A stretch of DNA of 64,000 nt, from assembly GCF_936270145.1 (NCBI RefSeq), contig NZ_OW370537.1:1240001-1304000 (forward strand), written 5' to 3'. A model generated the notes under the pieces. The model saw only the letters and a list, made by a program, of their open reading frames with translations. It was not told the origin of the DNA and made no database searches. The position numbers were made by a program, and so were the translations under genes. Below are positions 18,907 through 29,175 of the stretch, piece by piece. Numbering within the stretch: position 1 is the stretch's first letter; each line of letters opens with the position of its first letter. This DNA comes from Wolbachia endosymbiont of Oedothorax gibbosus (GTDB lineage Bacteria > Pseudomonadota > Alphaproteobacteria > Rickettsiales > Anaplasmataceae).

Positions 18907-20280
18907 CTATTTAACATCTGCAGCAAGCACTGATTCGTGTATCATCTCTGAAATGGTTGGATGAGGGAAAATCGTAGATTTTATGTCGAAGTCTGTTCCT
19001 TCTAGTTGCTTTGCAAGAGCAAAATTGCTAATTAACTCCGTCACTTCTGCACCTATCATGTGGCTACCCAGAAGTTCGCCTGTCTTTTTGTCTATAATTG
19101 TTTTCACTAACCCTTCAGTTTCACTGAGTGCAACAGACTTACCATTAAAGGTAGAATGAAATTTTCCTATTTTTATATCATACCCACCTTTTATTGCCTG
19201 TTCCTCAGTAAGGCCGATGCTCGCTATTTGTGGATGAGAATAAGTGCAATTTGGTATGCACTCTTTTTTTAACGCATGAGTACCTTTACCAGCAATCTTT
19301 TCAACGCAGATCACAGCTTCATGACTTGCTTTATGTGCTAAACATGGTGGGCCAGCTACATCACCTATTGCATACACATTTGATTCACTAGTTTCATACC
19401 ATTCATTCGTTTCAATAAAACCAGAGGAATTTAATTTTATCCTTGTATTTTCTAAACCTATATTTTCAGTATTTGCCTGAATGCCAACTGCAACAATCAC
19501 CTTATCAAATTCTTTGCTCTCACCATTACTCAGTTGCACTTGAGCAGAGTCTTTATTTTTAGTCAAAGCTTTTACACTACTGTTTGTATATATTTTTATC
19601 CCCTGTTTTGTGAATATCTCTTGTGCTAAATCTGAAATGTCTTTATCCTCTAGCGGCAAAATAGTGCTCTTTATCTCTATGATTGTTACATCAACCCCCA
19701 AAGTGCTATAAAAACTTGCAAATTCTATTCCAATTGCACCAGATCCTATAATGAGTAGTGATTTTGGTAATTTGCCCGGCATCATAGCGTGCTGCGCATT
19801 CCATATTAAATCTCCATCTGCCTCTATTCCAGGCAGATTCCGTGCCCTCACGCCTGTTGCTAAAATGATATGCTTGGAAACAATTTCTTGTTCTTCCTTA
19901 TCGCCAGCAACTTTGATAGTACTACTGCCTGCAAGTTTACCAAAGCCTTGATAAACTCTGATATTGTTCTTCTTCATCAAATATGCAACACCGCTTGACA
20001 ATTTATCAACAACGTTTCTTGAGTATTTCACTATTGATTGTATATCAAAACTCGCTTCCTTTACTTCTATACCAAACTCTTTTGATCTTTTTATTAGCCT
20101 ATAAACCTCAGACGCCCTAAGTAGCGATTTTGTTGGTATACATCCCCAATTTAAGCATATACCGCCTAAATTTTTTTCTTTTTCTACAATTGCAGTTTTA
20201 AACCCAAGCTGTGCCGCCCTAATTGCTGCTATATAACCACCAGGACCGCTACCTATAACCGTAATATCATACTCATTCAT
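18907..20280 (-). CDS. lpdA: Dihydrolipoyl dehydrogenase (E3)
   Basis: 457 residues with the FAD-binding GSGPGGYIAAIRAAQLG at the start and the redox-active disulphide GGICLNWGCIPTKSLL (about residues 40-55). The NAD-binding IIGSGAIGIEFASFYSTLG is near 175, the second FAD motif VYAIGDVAGPPCLAHKA near 305, and the dimer-interface catalytic His in FPHPTISEMIHE near the C-terminus. It reoxidises lipoyl groups in the pyruvate and 2-oxoglutarate dehydrogenase complexes. No E1 or E2 genes are nearby. Confidence 0.96.
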   Translation of the reverse strand: MNEYDITVIGSGPGGYIAAIRAAQLGFKTAIVEKEKNLGGICLNWGCIPTKSLLRASEVYRLIKRSKEFGIEVKEASFDIQSIVKYSRNVVDKLSSGVAYLMKKNNIRVYQGFGKLAGSSTIKVAGDKEEQEIVSKHIILATGVRARNLPGIEADGDLIWNAQHAMMPGKLPKSLLIIGSGAIGIEFASFYSTLGVDVTIIEIKSTILPLEDKDISDLAQEIFTKQGIKIYTNSSVKALTKNKDSAQVQLSNGESKEFDKVIVAVGIQANTENIGLENTRIKLNSSGFIETNEWYETSESNVYAIGDVAGPPCLAHKASHEAVICVEKIAGKGTHALKKECIPNCTYSHPQIASIGLTEEQAIKGGYDIKIGKFHSTFNGKSVALSETEGLVKTIIDKKTGELLGSHMIGAEVTELISNFALAKQLEGTDFDIKSTIFPHPTISEMIHESVLAADVK

Positions 20281-20349
20281 CAGTTTTCTTCGTATTCAAA
20301 AAGATTATATATAACAGATGGAACCCATACAATCAATGGTCTGCCATTC

Positions 20350-20885
20350 AGATAGTTGACAACATAGAAACAAAAAAAACTTCCTTCCGCCAGCCCCCTT
20401 ACTATGATAGTAAGGGTATTTATGACTCAAAACTTGTTTTTGATCTGCGCAGGTTCAACAACAAAAATTCAGTAAAAAACTCAGGGTATTTATTGGCGGA
20501 TTACATAAAATTATAGCGGCTGCATGTCTTTTTTATTTTTTCTACATTCAGCCAAATCGCGCTTAAACTAAGCGTCAGCACATTATTACAGCGCCACTTA
20601 CAGTAATATAGAGTCAAAACTCGCACCACGGGGCTTCTTTTGCCTTTTTTTTCATTTAGTAAATTTCTTAATGTTTATAGCTAAAAGAGCCCAAGAGAGG
20701 TGTCATTCCAGTGCCTCTGTGATGTCATTCCAGTGTCAAGCACTGGAATGACACCCTACTAGTAGCACAATGTTCGTACAGCTGTACGTGTGACCAGAAA
20801 AAACATAGACCCCAAGTGTCAGCTACTTTCATGACACCCCGACAACCGTCATCCCGCTACGTGTTAGCGCCGCGGCGGCATAACT
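20350..20885. repeat. Repeat-rich intergenic region upstream of sdhA
   Basis: The left part (20350-20700) is a shortened, diverged relative of the 478-bp repeat at 27426-27904 and 57491-57968. It shares the CCGCCAGCCCC start and the TTTCTTAATGTTTATAGCTA end. The right part holds TCATTCCAGTGTCAAGCACTGGAATGA (20724-20754, a near-perfect hairpin), a TTCGTACAGCTGTACG palindrome (20772-20787) and a broken copy of the GTCATCCCGCTACGTGTTAG unit. No gene is visible in the 20281-20954 gap. Confidence 0.6.
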
Positions 20886-20954
20886 ATAGAAAACTTGTAT
20901 AGATTTTTTCTACTTCTGTGATATCATAAGCCTGTAATAATAAAATAAGTAAAT

Positions 20955-22754
20955 ATGGATAAGTCAGCGTATGAGATCATAGAACATGAGTATGATGTGG
21001 TAGTAGTAGGTGCAGGTGGAGCAGGGCTCAGAGCAACGCTTGGGATGGCTGCAACTAATTTTTCAGTTGCCTGCATTTCTAAAATTTTCCCTACACGAAG
21101 TCATACAGTTGCAGCACAAGGCGGAATTAGTGCAGCTTTAGGTAATATTGGTGAAGACGATTGGCGCTGGCATGCATATGACACAATAAAAGGTTCAGAC
21201 TGGCTTGGTGATCAAGATGCAGTAGAATATATGTGTAAAAACGCTGCTAAAGCTGTTATTGAACTTGAAAATTTTGGCGTACCTTTTTCTCGTACAGAAG
21301 ATGGCAAAATATACCAGCGTTCTTTTGGTGGAATGACAACTCACTTTGGTAAAGGAAAGTCAGCTCAGCGCACTTGTGCGGCGGCAGATAAAACTGGGCA
21401 CGCAATCCTTCACACTCTATATCAGCAGTGTCTTAAATTCAACGCTGAATTTTTTGTTGAATACTTTGTGATTGATTTAATTATGGATAGCGAAACATGC
21501 TGCGGAGTTCTTGCTTGGTCGCTATGCGACGGTACATTACATAAATTTCGCGCGCATAGGGTGGTGCTAGCAACAGGTGGATATGGACGTGTTTATTTCT
21601 CTGCAACAAGCGCACACACCTGCACAGGTGATGGTAATGGCATGGTGGTGAGAGCTGGGTTACCACTTGAAGATATGGAATTTGTGCAATTTCATCCGAC
21701 AGGAATATATGGCTCAGGGTGCTTGATGACAGAAGGGTGCCGTGGTGAAGGGGGATATCTCGTTAATTCTCAGGGCGAAAAGTTTATGGAACGTTACGCA
21801 CCAAAAGCAAAAGATTTAGCTTCTCGTGATGTGGTAAGTCGTGCAATAACAATTGAAATTAGAGAGGGAAGAGGTGTTGGACCGAAAAAAGATCACATGT
21901 ATTTAACTATAGCGCATCTTGATCCGGAAGTAATAAAACTGAGACTTCCAGGCATCAGCGAAACCGCGAGAACTTTTGCTGGAGTTGATGTCACTAAAGA
22001 TCCAATACCGGTCATTCCGACTGTTCACTATAACATGGGTGGCATTCCAACCAATTATTATGGAGAAGTGATCACGCTGAAGCAAGGTAAGGAAGAAGTG
22101 GTAGATGGACTATTTGCAATTGGAGAAGCCGCATGTGTCTCTGTGCACGGTGCAAATCGACTTGGCTCTAACTCACTTCTTGATCTTGTGGTTTTTGGTA
22201 GAGCTGCAGCGCTCAGAGCAAAAGAGAAGCTAAAATCCGGTACACCACATAAAAAATTGCATTCAGACTGCACAGACTGGATAGTAGATAGATTTAATAA
22301 AATGCGATTTGCCTCCGGTGGGCTAAAAGTAGCAAAAATACGCAGCGAAATGCAGAACACTATGCAAAAGTACGCATCAGTGTTCCGTGTTGCTGAAGTT
22401 TTAGAAGAAGGCAAAAAAGCTATAAAAAAGGTAGCAAAAATGATGCCTGATATTTCACTTGAGGATCGCAGTATGATGTGGAATAGTGATTTAGTTGAAG
22501 CACTGGAGCTTGCTAACATGATCCCACAAGCGGTTATTACCATGGAATGCGCAGCCAATCGAGAGGAGAGTAGAGGTGCCCATGCTCGTGAAGATTTCCC
22601 TGAGCGTGATGACAAAAATTGGATGAAGCACACTATAGCGTGGCTTGAAGAAAAGAAAGGGCAGATCAATGTAAAAATTGATTACAAGAAAGTTGCTGAA
22701 AAAACTCTGAGCGATGAGATTGATTTCATAGCTCCGGAAAAGAGGGTTTATTAG
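20955..22754 (+). CDS. sdhA: Succinate dehydrogenase flavoprotein subunit
   Basis: 599 residues, the normal length. It has the FAD site [16 protein letters not shown], then [17 protein letters not shown] with the His that binds FAD covalently. The substrate region [25 protein letters not shown] comes next, with the catalytic Arg in SRDVVSRA and the capping segment [18 protein letters not shown]. It oxidises succinate to fumarate in the TCA cycle and passes electrons to SdhB. It is separate from sdhCD in this genome. Confidence 0.97.
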   Translation: MDKSAYEIIEHEYDVVVVGAGGAGLRATLGMAATNFSVACISKIFPTRSHTVAAQGGISAALGNIGEDDWRWHAYDTIKGSDWLGDQDAVEYMCKNAAKAVIELENFGVPFSRTEDGKIYQRSFGGMTTHFGKGKSAQRTCAAADKTGHAILHTLYQQCLKFNAEFFVEYFVIDLIMDSETCCGVLAWSLCDGTLHKFRAHRVVLATGGYGRVYFSATSAHTCTGDGNGMVVRAGLPLEDMEFVQFHPTGIYGSGCLMTEGCRGEGGYLVNSQGEKFMERYAPKAKDLASRDVVSRAITIEIREGRGVGPKKDHMYLTIAHLDPEVIKLRLPGISETARTFAGVDVTKDPIPVIPTVHYNMGGIPTNYYGEVITLKQGKEEVVDGLFAIGEAACVSVHGANRLGSNSLLDLVVFGRAAALRAKEKLKSGTPHKKLHSDCTDWIVDRFNKMRFASGGLKVAKIRSEMQNTMQKYASVFRVAEVLEEGKKAIKKVAKMMPDISLEDRSMMWNSDLVEALELANMIPQAVITMECAANREESRGAHAREDFPERDDKNWMKHTIAWLEEKKGQINVKIDYKKVAEKTLSDEIDFIAPEKRVY

Positions 22755-22773
22755 TCAGCCGTATCTGTTCAGG

Positions 22774-22933
22774 CAATGGCGTCAACTTAAGGAAAAATAT
22801 CGATGATAGTGTATAAAAATTCTCTCTAAAATTTTTACCATTAAATTACCCAAAAGCTGCAATAAATAGCACTTTTGTTGCTGTTTTATTTCAACAAAGA
22901 AGTCTAAAATGTGTCCTTAAGTTGACGCCATTG
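22774..22933. repeat. 160-bp MITE-like element, copy 1
   Basis: The element begins with CAATGGCGTCAACTTAAGGA and ends with its exact inverse, a 20-bp terminal inverted repeat. It codes for nothing. The second copy at 43188-43347 has the same length and differs at scattered positions. Here the flanks are inverted (GTTCAG outside left, CTGAAC outside right) rather than a direct duplication. It fills the gap between sdhA and the antiporter gene. Confidence 0.88.
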
Positions 22934-22960
22934 GCTGAACGGATACAATTAGAGAAGTAG

Positions 22961-24679
22961 TCATTCATCTTTATCACTACCAAGGTCTTTTAACATACTA
23001 TAATTGCCTTTTCTAAATCTACTTTTTAAAGACGTAACTCCACTTTCGCTAATACCACTGAGGCTCAGTGCAGCTCCACCTAGCTGCAATCCTATCTCAG
23101 ATGTTTCAGGAATAATTTTACTAGCTCCTAGATCTCTATAAACCTCCACATTACTCAGATCTGGTAAGCGTATTACAATATTTACATGCGGAAAATTTGC
23201 AGCAACTAAGGAAACAACTTTTTTTATAGTAACTTCATTCTTTATTGAAATAACGAGAGCTTGTGCTCTTTCTATTCCTACTGATTTTAAAATTTCATAT
23301 CTTGTAACATCTCCAAGATATATAGGAAAACTATCACTTTTTCCTTCTTTGACTATTTTCGATTGAATATCTACAACAACGTAACTTAAATGCTCTGCAG
23401 TAAGCATTTTTGTTACCATATATCCCACTCTACCAAATCCAGCAACTATTACATGGTTATAAAGATCTTGTGTATCTGTTTCAACAGCTTCATCATCTAA
23501 TATTGTTTTCTCAGTGCTAAATGAGTTTGCTATCCAATCTCCAAGCCCCGATAAAAGAGGAGTGAAAGCCATGGTTACTGTAGTTACCATCATAAGTACT
23601 TGAGCGATTTCACTTGGTAGCACATTTAGCTCATCTGCTAAGCGAAATAAAATAAATGCAAATTCACCGCCTTGTGAAAGCAGTAACCCAGCTTGTATAG
23701 CAGGTGCACTCTTAAACCCAAAAAATCTACACAATATATATATGATAGATGTTTTTAAAACGATAAGGATAATCGATAATAAAGTAATTAGTGGTAACTT
23801 ATTGAGTAAAAGTTCGGTATTGATGGACATACCAACAGTCATGAAAAATAAGCCAAGAAACAAATCTTTAAATGGCAATACTGCGTGTTCTACTGAGTGT
23901 CTATATTCTGTTTCTGCAACTAACAATCCAGCAACAAATGCACCTAATGCCAACGATAAATGAAATTGCTCAGTAATAAACGCTGCTCCTAATACTATTA
24001 AAAGCGTTGTTGATATAAAGACCTCATTACTTTCCATTTTAGCAATAACCGAAAATAAAGGTCTAAGCAATAATCTACCAGTTATAAATATCAGCACTAA
24101 TGCAATAGCTGCTTGCACCAATGAACCTGCCAATGAGCTTATCAGGCTGTGCTCAGAATTGCCAGCAAGTAAAGGTACCAACACTATTAATGGTACCACT
24201 GCAAAATCTTGCATTAATAGTACTGCTATCGACAACCTACCAACCTGACTTGCTTGAGAACCTTTTTCTTGCAGAACCTGCAACACTATTGCTGTTGAGG
24301 ATAGCGCAAGCCCACCACCAATAACTGTTGCTATATTCGTATTCACTCCGAAAGCAAGAGCAATGCACCATATTGCTACCATGGTAACTATAACTTGAAG
24401 AGAACCAAACCCAAATACATGAATACGCATAGCGATCAGGCGTTCAAATGTCAATTCAAGGCCTATAATGAATAATAGAAAAACTACACCAAATTCTGCA
24501 AGATTATCCATTGCTTCAGCTGAGTGTATCAGATTAAACCCATGAGAACCAATAACTGCACCTGCAACGAAGTAACCGAGCACTGGACTAATATTCATTT
24601 TCCAAAACGCTATGACTATAAACACAGCAGCAGAAAGTAAAATTATAATATCAAACAAATGCTGAGAGCCACTGTGCAT
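22961..24679 (-). CDS. CPA2-family monovalent cation:proton antiporter (KefB/KefC-like) with TrkA-N domain
   Basis: 572 residues. About 12 transmembrane helices span residues 8-385, including the typical PVLGYFVAGAVIGSHGF and FLLFIIGLELTFERLIAM. They are followed by an NAD-binding RCK/TrkA-N domain from about 405 (HVIVAGFGRVGYMVTKML). It should move K+ or Na+ against protons and sense the redox state through the nucleotide domain. The redoxin gene lies 5 bp upstream on the same strand, so the two are probably one operon, hinting at redox-linked ion control. Confidence 0.9.
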   Translation of the reverse strand: MHSGSQHLFDIIILLSAAVFIVIAFWKMNISPVLGYFVAGAVIGSHGFNLIHSAEAMDNLAEFGVVFLLFIIGLELTFERLIAMRIHVFGFGSLQVIVTMVAIWCIALAFGVNTNIATVIGGGLALSSTAIVLQVLQEKGSQASQVGRLSIAVLLMQDFAVVPLIVLVPLLAGNSEHSLISSLAGSLVQAAIALVLIFITGRLLLRPLFSVIAKMESNEVFISTTLLIVLGAAFITEQFHLSLALGAFVAGLLVAETEYRHSVEHAVLPFKDLFLGLFFMTVGMSINTELLLNKLPLITLLSIILIVLKTSIIYILCRFFGFKSAPAIQAGLLLSQGGEFAFILFRLADELNVLPSEIAQVLMMVTTVTMAFTPLLSGLGDWIANSFSTEKTILDDEAVETDTQDLYNHVIVAGFGRVGYMVTKMLTAEHLSYVVVDIQSKIVKEGKSDSFPIYLGDVTRYEILKSVGIERAQALVISIKNEVTIKKVVSLVAANFPHVNIVIRLPDLSNVEVYRDLGASKIIPETSEIGLQLGGAALSLSGISESGVTSLKSRFRKGNYSMLKDLGSDKDE

Positions 24680-24684
24680 GATAT

Positions 24685-25257
24685 TTAACCTGTAGAATTA
24701 GACCATTTAATTGAGCAGCCAATACTGGACTTTTGCTCAGATGGACAACCACCAATTTCTGCAATAAATTTCATAGCTTGAAATAAATCACTACTTCCTA
24801 CTTCATAGCTTTGAACCTTTTCTTTTTTTGTGTCGTTAAAACGTCCACGATAGCAAAGGTTTAAATTGGAATTAAAGCCAAAAAAATCAGGAGTGCAAAC
24901 AGCCCCATATTCTTTAGCTATTTTCTGTGTACTATCAATTAAATATGGAAATGTAAACTTATTTTCTTTGGCAAAATTAATCATATTTTCAAAGGAATCT
25001 TCTGGATATTCATTTACATCATTTGACATTATTGCAACGGTGTTTACCTGATAATCTTTTTTCAATTGATCAACATCGCTTACCAGATTGCTAATAATTG
25101 ACTGAACGTAAGGACAGTGATTGCATATAAACATTACAATAAGACCATTTTTTCCACAACAGTCACTTAATGTATAGTATTTATTGTCTACTCCCAAAAG
25201 ATTAAAATCTTTTGCAGTAAAACTAAAATCGACTTTAGGAGTATTCAGAGCAACCAT
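24685..25257 (-). CDS. Thioredoxin-fold redoxin (AhpC/TSA-like)
   Basis: 190 residues with a thioredoxin fold. The active-site loop is IVMFICNHCPYVQSI with Cys45 and Cys48, followed by the cis-Pro region AVCTPDFFGF. The CNHCPYV motif marks a group of small redoxin-domain proteins of unassigned substrate, distinct from classical AhpC. No signal peptide is visible, so it should be cytoplasmic. It is read ahead of the antiporter gene with a 5-bp gap. Confidence 0.85.
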   Translation of the reverse strand: MVALNTPKVDFSFTAKDFNLLGVDNKYYTLSDCCGKNGLIVMFICNHCPYVQSIISNLVSDVDQLKKDYQVNTVAIMSNDVNEYPEDSFENMINFAKENKFTFPYLIDSTQKIAKEYGAVCTPDFFGFNSNLNLCYRGRFNDTKKEKVQSYEVGSSDLFQAMKFIAEIGGCPSEQKSSIGCSIKWSNSTG

Positions 25258-25365
25258 AGACTATTATTATACCACATATAATTTATGATTTTGTCATTTA
25301 AATGTCAAACGGTTTCTATGTATACTATTTGCATATTCTTTTTTAGCATTATAATTATAAAACTT

Positions 25366-25974
25366 ATGTTCATAACTTTCGAAGGAATAGACGGCTCTGG
25401 TAAAACAACACAGTCTGAGCTACTTGCAGATCATTTTAAGCAAATTCGCGGTGAAAATAGCGTAGTATTGACTCGAGAACCAGGCGGCACTGATTTTGCA
25501 GAGAATATAAGGGGAGTGTTGTTAACAAATAATATTGATCCTATTTCTGAACTCTTGCTACTTATCTCGATGAGGCACGAGCATATGAAAAAATTAATAT
25601 TACCAGCTCTTGCAGAAGGAAAAATAGTGATTTGTGATCGGTTTATTGATTCAACTATTGCATACCAAGGATATGGGTTTGGAGTTAATTTAAAACTAAT
25701 AGAAGATTTGCACAGGTTGGCTGAAATTAGATATCCAGATATTACATTTATTCTAGATATTGACGTTGAAATTGGGTTGAGTAGAGCAAAAGACAGGAAT
25801 AAATATGAAGAAATGGATGTAAATTTTTACAATAAAGTCAGAAAAGGGTTTAAAGAAATTGCCATAAAAGAGCCCGGTAGGTGCCATGTTATCACTGAAA
25901 TTGAAACAAAAAGTGATAATCAAGTACACAATGAAATTATTAGACTTCTGGGATCTCATTTCGTAACTTCATAG
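25366..25974 (+). CDS. tmk: Thymidylate kinase
   Basis: With the ATG at 25366 the protein is 202 residues, the usual Tmk size, and opens with MFITFEGIDGSGKTTQ, the P-loop. An in-frame upstream start at 25285 would add 27 hydrophobic residues before the beta-1 strand, which the family does not have. TREPGGT (dTMP site) and VICDRFIDSTIAYQG are present. It makes dTDP for DNA synthesis. Confidence 0.95.
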   Translation: MFITFEGIDGSGKTTQSELLADHFKQIRGENSVVLTREPGGTDFAENIRGVLLTNNIDPISELLLLISMRHEHMKKLILPALAEGKIVICDRFIDSTIAYQGYGFGVNLKLIEDLHRLAEIRYPDITFILDIDVEIGLSRAKDRNKYEEMDVNFYNKVRKGFKEIAIKEPGRCHVITEIETKSDNQVHNEIIRLLGSHFVTS

Positions 25975-26040
25975 TGTAAATTATTTCAAATTGTATCTAT
26001 TTGCAAATATATAAATATAGTAATTTTGCATAAAAAATTA

Positions 26041-26144
26041 GATCCCAGTGTCAGCTACTTGGATGACAAGAAGAGGGCTACTTGGATGACAAAAAAAGGA
26101 GCACTGGCATGACATCTGTAGCCCTACGTCATACCGCCGCGGCG
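26041..26144. repeat. Tandem short repeats (GATGACAAGAAGAGGGC type) and palindromic unit
   Basis: The sequence holds GATCCCAGTGTCAGCTACTT, then two partial repeats of ACTTGGATGACAA..., then GCACTGGCATGACATC, and finally the start of the CGTCATACCGCCGCGG unit. Similar strings occur at 33121-33225 and 59740-59760. The IS4 copy 2 inserted into the palindromic unit. Confidence 0.65.
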
Positions 26145-27385
26145 CATAAGTGTTGAAAGTATCAAAAATGGCGTGATATAAGGTGATTGACGGCATGTAA
26201 ATTACCTCCCGACAGTAAAACAATCGAACGTATAAAAGAGTCATTTAGATCCAATGTGAATTGCAGTAATGCTATTTTGAACCCATGTAGATTATTTTTG
26301 ATTTTATAAACAAGAAATAACAAAGCCGTAATAATAATCATGTAAATATACACCTTCATGCCATTCATAGTATGGCTTAAAAAGTGCTTATATCCAAGAT
26401 TTTGCTTTATAAATTTAAAGAACACTTCTATATCCCATCTGCGCCTATATAGCTCTGTTACTTCATAAGCTGGCATTTCAAACAAGTTTGTCAAAAACCA
26501 TATTTCATCTCCAATTTTATTTCTGATTTTTATTAGCCGTAGATCATGCTTTTCTGCCACTTTACCTCGTGCACGATAAAGATTAACTATTATATCTTCT
26601 AAAATCTCTGATCCATCCGATTTTTGTTCTCCTATAACTTTGTTCCTGCTTATAACATCATGTTTTCTTCCTACTTTAACTCTTGTGATAAATTTGTACT
26701 CCTTTTCATCAAATTCGGCAAAAGTTCCAACTTTTCTGATTCCTCTATCAAATAATAAAATATCCTCTTTTTCAACTTTAGCTTCATTAATTGCTCTCAC
26801 TAATGCTATATCTTCACTACTTTCTTCTTGTCCTTTACAAAATCTTATACTTGTCGGCAATTGATCCTTTAATCCTACACTCACTTTAACTTGACTATCG
26901 TTACTTTTACCGCCTATTTTCAGCCCATCTTTTATGAGATATCCCGATAAATTTATGATCGTCGAATCAAACTTATGTAAGTTATTTGATGTTTTTTGGG
27001 GTAATAGCTTTTTAATCTTGCTCATCAAATCAATATATACTCCCTTAAAATATTCTGGATTTATAACTTTTAACCTTTTTGACAAACCACTGTATGTTAC
27101 TGTACTTTTATCGCTATTCTTATCCATTATACACCTGTTTATTACCATTTCTAGCGCTCTTAGGCTTGTTTTTTGCCCCATTAATATTAACTTCATTAGA
27201 CCTTTAAATATAATCTTGCCCAACAATTTAGTATTACATTTATCTACTTCACTTAATTTTCCTAGCCTTTCTAAATCCTCATCTTTTATTAAATTTAGTA
27301 CTCTTTCTATTTGATCCATTATTGCCTCCATTTTCTTGCAATAATAGTTCTTTATGTCTTTTTTGTGTTACTTTCAACACTTATG
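26145..27385 (-). mobile_element. IS4-family insertion sequence, copy 2 (1,241 bp)
   Basis: It has the same ends and length as the copy at 9780-11020, in the opposite orientation. The target duplication is CGCCGCGGCG at 26135-26144 and 27386-27395, which lies in the palindromic repeat. The encoded transposase is identical to copy 1. Confidence 0.96.
26162..27331 (-). CDS. IS4-family transposase
   Basis: A 389-residue protein, residue for residue the same as the one at 9834-11003, with the same catalytic Asp, Asp and Glu positions and YRRRWDIEVFFKFIKQ signature. The gene is intact. The two copies are inverted relative to each other and about 16 kb apart, so they can recombine. Confidence 0.93.
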   Translation of the reverse strand: MEAIMDQIERVLNLIKDEDLERLGKLSEVDKCNTKLLGKIIFKGLMKLILMGQKTSLRALEMVINRCIMDKNSDKSTVTYSGLSKRLKVINPEYFKGVYIDLMSKIKKLLPQKTSNNLHKFDSTIINLSGYLIKDGLKIGGKSNDSQVKVSVGLKDQLPTSIRFCKGQEESSEDIALVRAINEAKVEKEDILLFDRGIRKVGTFAEFDEKEYKFITRVKVGRKHDVISRNKVIGEQKSDGSEILEDIIVNLYRARGKVAEKHDLRLIKIRNKIGDEIWFLTNLFEMPAYEVTELYRRRWDIEVFFKFIKQNLGYKHFLSHTMNGMKVYIYMIIITALLFLVYKIKNNLHGFKIALLQFTLDLNDSFIRSIVLLSGGNLHAVNHLISRHF

Positions 27386-27425
27386 CGCCGCGGCGCTAAC
27401 AAGCAGCGAGATACTATACCGTCAT

Positions 27426-27904
27426 GGTATCTCTAGATCCCGCTAACACGTAGCGGAATGACGATTGTCGGTGAACCTAAGTTACTTTAGCCATAAACAT
27501 TAAGAAATTTACCAAACGGAAAAAAAGGCAAAAGAAGCCCTAGTCATTGTTTATTTTCAGTATCGGCGTTCTTTAAGTCTTAAACACTGCAATTTAGCTG
27601 CTTTTAAACGCAACTAACTTAAGCTATAAATGTTTAAGAAATTTACCAGCAGAAAAAAAAGACAAAGAATCTCCGGAGTAGCTAGTTATTCCACTCTTTA
27701 TTTTAAAATTTGACGTTGGGTGATGTCTTAAACGCTTTATAAGCGCTTTTCAGCTTATGTGGGTAAAAACCCAAAATTTTTATAAAGACATAGTATGCAC
27801 ATAGTGCAAAAATTAAACAATAGTACGCCAAATACAAGTCTTCTTGTCATTTTAATCTGCACAGATTGGGAAGTTAAATAATATAGCTTCAGTTTCATAA
27901 TAAG
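27426..27904 (-). repeat. 478-bp repeat, copy A (inverted partner at 57491-57968)
   Basis: The reverse complement matches 57491-57968 almost base for base, with one indel that changes the end of a small ORF. On the minus strand it contains an ORF starting MKLKLYYLTSQSVQIKMTRR with one hydrophobic segment (LVFGVLLFNFCTMCILCLY) and ending FGFLPT. It ends on one side in the palindromic unit with TCTAGATCCCGCTAACA. The remaining gap to asd (27905-28018) has only a short TAGCGTCACACGCTGGAATGA hairpin. Confidence 0.85.
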
Positions 27905-28018
27905 GAGGCTGGCGAAATGTGTCAAGGAATTTTTATGGCCTAGCGTCACACGCTGGAATGACATCATGTGATATACAAATTTCCTCCGAATTACAACGTA
28001 CGTGCACTCTATATGCAC

Positions 28019-29035
28019 TTAATACTCTCTTATTAAAATCTCAAGAATCTGCACTATATTTAATGCTGCACCTTTGCGCAGGTTATCAGCCACTATCCAC
28101 ATATTTAATCCATGCTCAACAGTATTGTCTCTTCTAATACGCGAGACATATACAGCATTCTCCTGTACAACATCAATTTGAGTTATGTATTCACCATCTT
28201 CACGCCTATCGTACACTAAAACTCCACTCTCTTCGGCTTTACTTAGCACTTCACGAGCTTGTTCTTCAGTGATATGTTGATCAAATTCCACATTTACTGC
28301 CATAGCGTGACCGATAAGGACTGGTACCCTTACACAAGTTGCAGTAACTTTTATATCTTCCTCTAAAATTTTTTTTGTCTCCTCTTGCATTTTCCATTCC
28401 TCTTCTGTAGAACCATTTTTCATGAATTCTCCTACATGGGGGATGCAATTAAACGCTATTTGCTTGGGGAATATCTCGGGTTTTTTAGCTTCGTTCATAA
28501 AGATTTTTTTTGTCTGGTCATAGAGCTCATCCATTGCTGCTTTACCTGCACCAGAAGTTGATTGATAAGTTGAAGCAACGATTCTCTTTATTTTTGCTTT
28601 CTGGTGTAATAGATGTAGTACTAGCAGCATCTGTATTGTAGTACAGTTTGGATTGGATATTATGTTGTGATTTTTATATTCCATAATTTTTTCTTTATTA
28701 ATCTCTGGAATAATGAGTGGCACACCCTCTTTCATTCTAAAATGGGAACTGTTATCTATCACGATGCATCCAGCCCGTGTTGCAGTTGGTACGTACTTTT
28801 CAGAAACATGAGATCCAGCACAGAAAATGGCTACATTAGTTCCAACGAAGTCATAATCCTCAAGGCATAAAACTGTTAACTCTTTGTCATCAAAGCTCAT
28901 CTTCTTTCCTTCTGATTTTTTCGATGCAAGTGCAATAACAGAATCTATTGCCTCATCTTGAAATTCAGCAAGCGTGCTTAATATCTCACGCCCTACTCTT
29001 CCGGTTGCTCCAATAACAGCAATTTTGTATCCCAT
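28019..29035 (-). CDS. asd: Aspartate-semialdehyde dehydrogenase
   Basis: 338 residues with the NADP-binding start KIAVIGATGRVGREIL and the catalytic Cys in SNPNCTTIQM (near residue 130). The acceptor region RVPVLIGHAMAVNVEF and the end RRDNTVEHGLNMWIVADNLR are also present. It makes aspartate semialdehyde, the branch point to DAP/lysine, threonine and methionine. In Wolbachia the likely use is DAP for lipid II, together with MurG in this window. Confidence 0.96.
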   Translation of the reverse strand: MGYKIAVIGATGRVGREILSTLAEFQDEAIDSVIALASKKSEGKKMSFDDKELTVLCLEDYDFVGTNVAIFCAGSHVSEKYVPTATRAGCIVIDNSSHFRMKEGVPLIIPEINKEKIMEYKNHNIISNPNCTTIQMLLVLHLLHQKAKIKRIVASTYQSTSGAGKAAMDELYDQTKKIFMNEAKKPEIFPKQIAFNCIPHVGEFMKNGSTEEEWKMQEETKKILEEDIKVTATCVRVPVLIGHAMAVNVEFDQHITEEQAREVLSKAEESGVLVYDRREDGEYITQIDVVQENAVYVSRIRRDNTVEHGLNMWIVADNLRKGAALNIVQILEILIREY

Positions 29036-29175
29036 ATAGATAAACCTCTCATTTTAAAGTTCTATTATATTTTGACCGACAAAATTTACAATTGTTTTAA
29101 TATTTTTACCTTGCAATTAATTGTAATTTAGCTATTATTATGCAATATTAGTAATATTACATAATAAAGTGAAAG

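Noticed and set aside
22058-22669. Long antisense ORF (203 residues) in sdhA
   Set aside because: Its composition (Ser/Ala-rich) mirrors codon bias of the real gene, and sdhA is unambiguous.
18000-24000. Prophage WO, cif-type or secretion-system genes
   Set aside because: No structural phage, deubiquitinase/nuclease operon or type IV secretion gene is found here or elsewhere in the window.
25285-25365. Upstream extension of tmk
   Set aside because: The added residues would precede the first beta strand and P-loop in a way not seen in the family; the ATG at 25366 gives the expected length.
26640-27314. Plus-strand ORFs in IS4 copy 2, repeated in copy 1
   Set aside because: They are shadows of the transposase frame, with no independent start signals.
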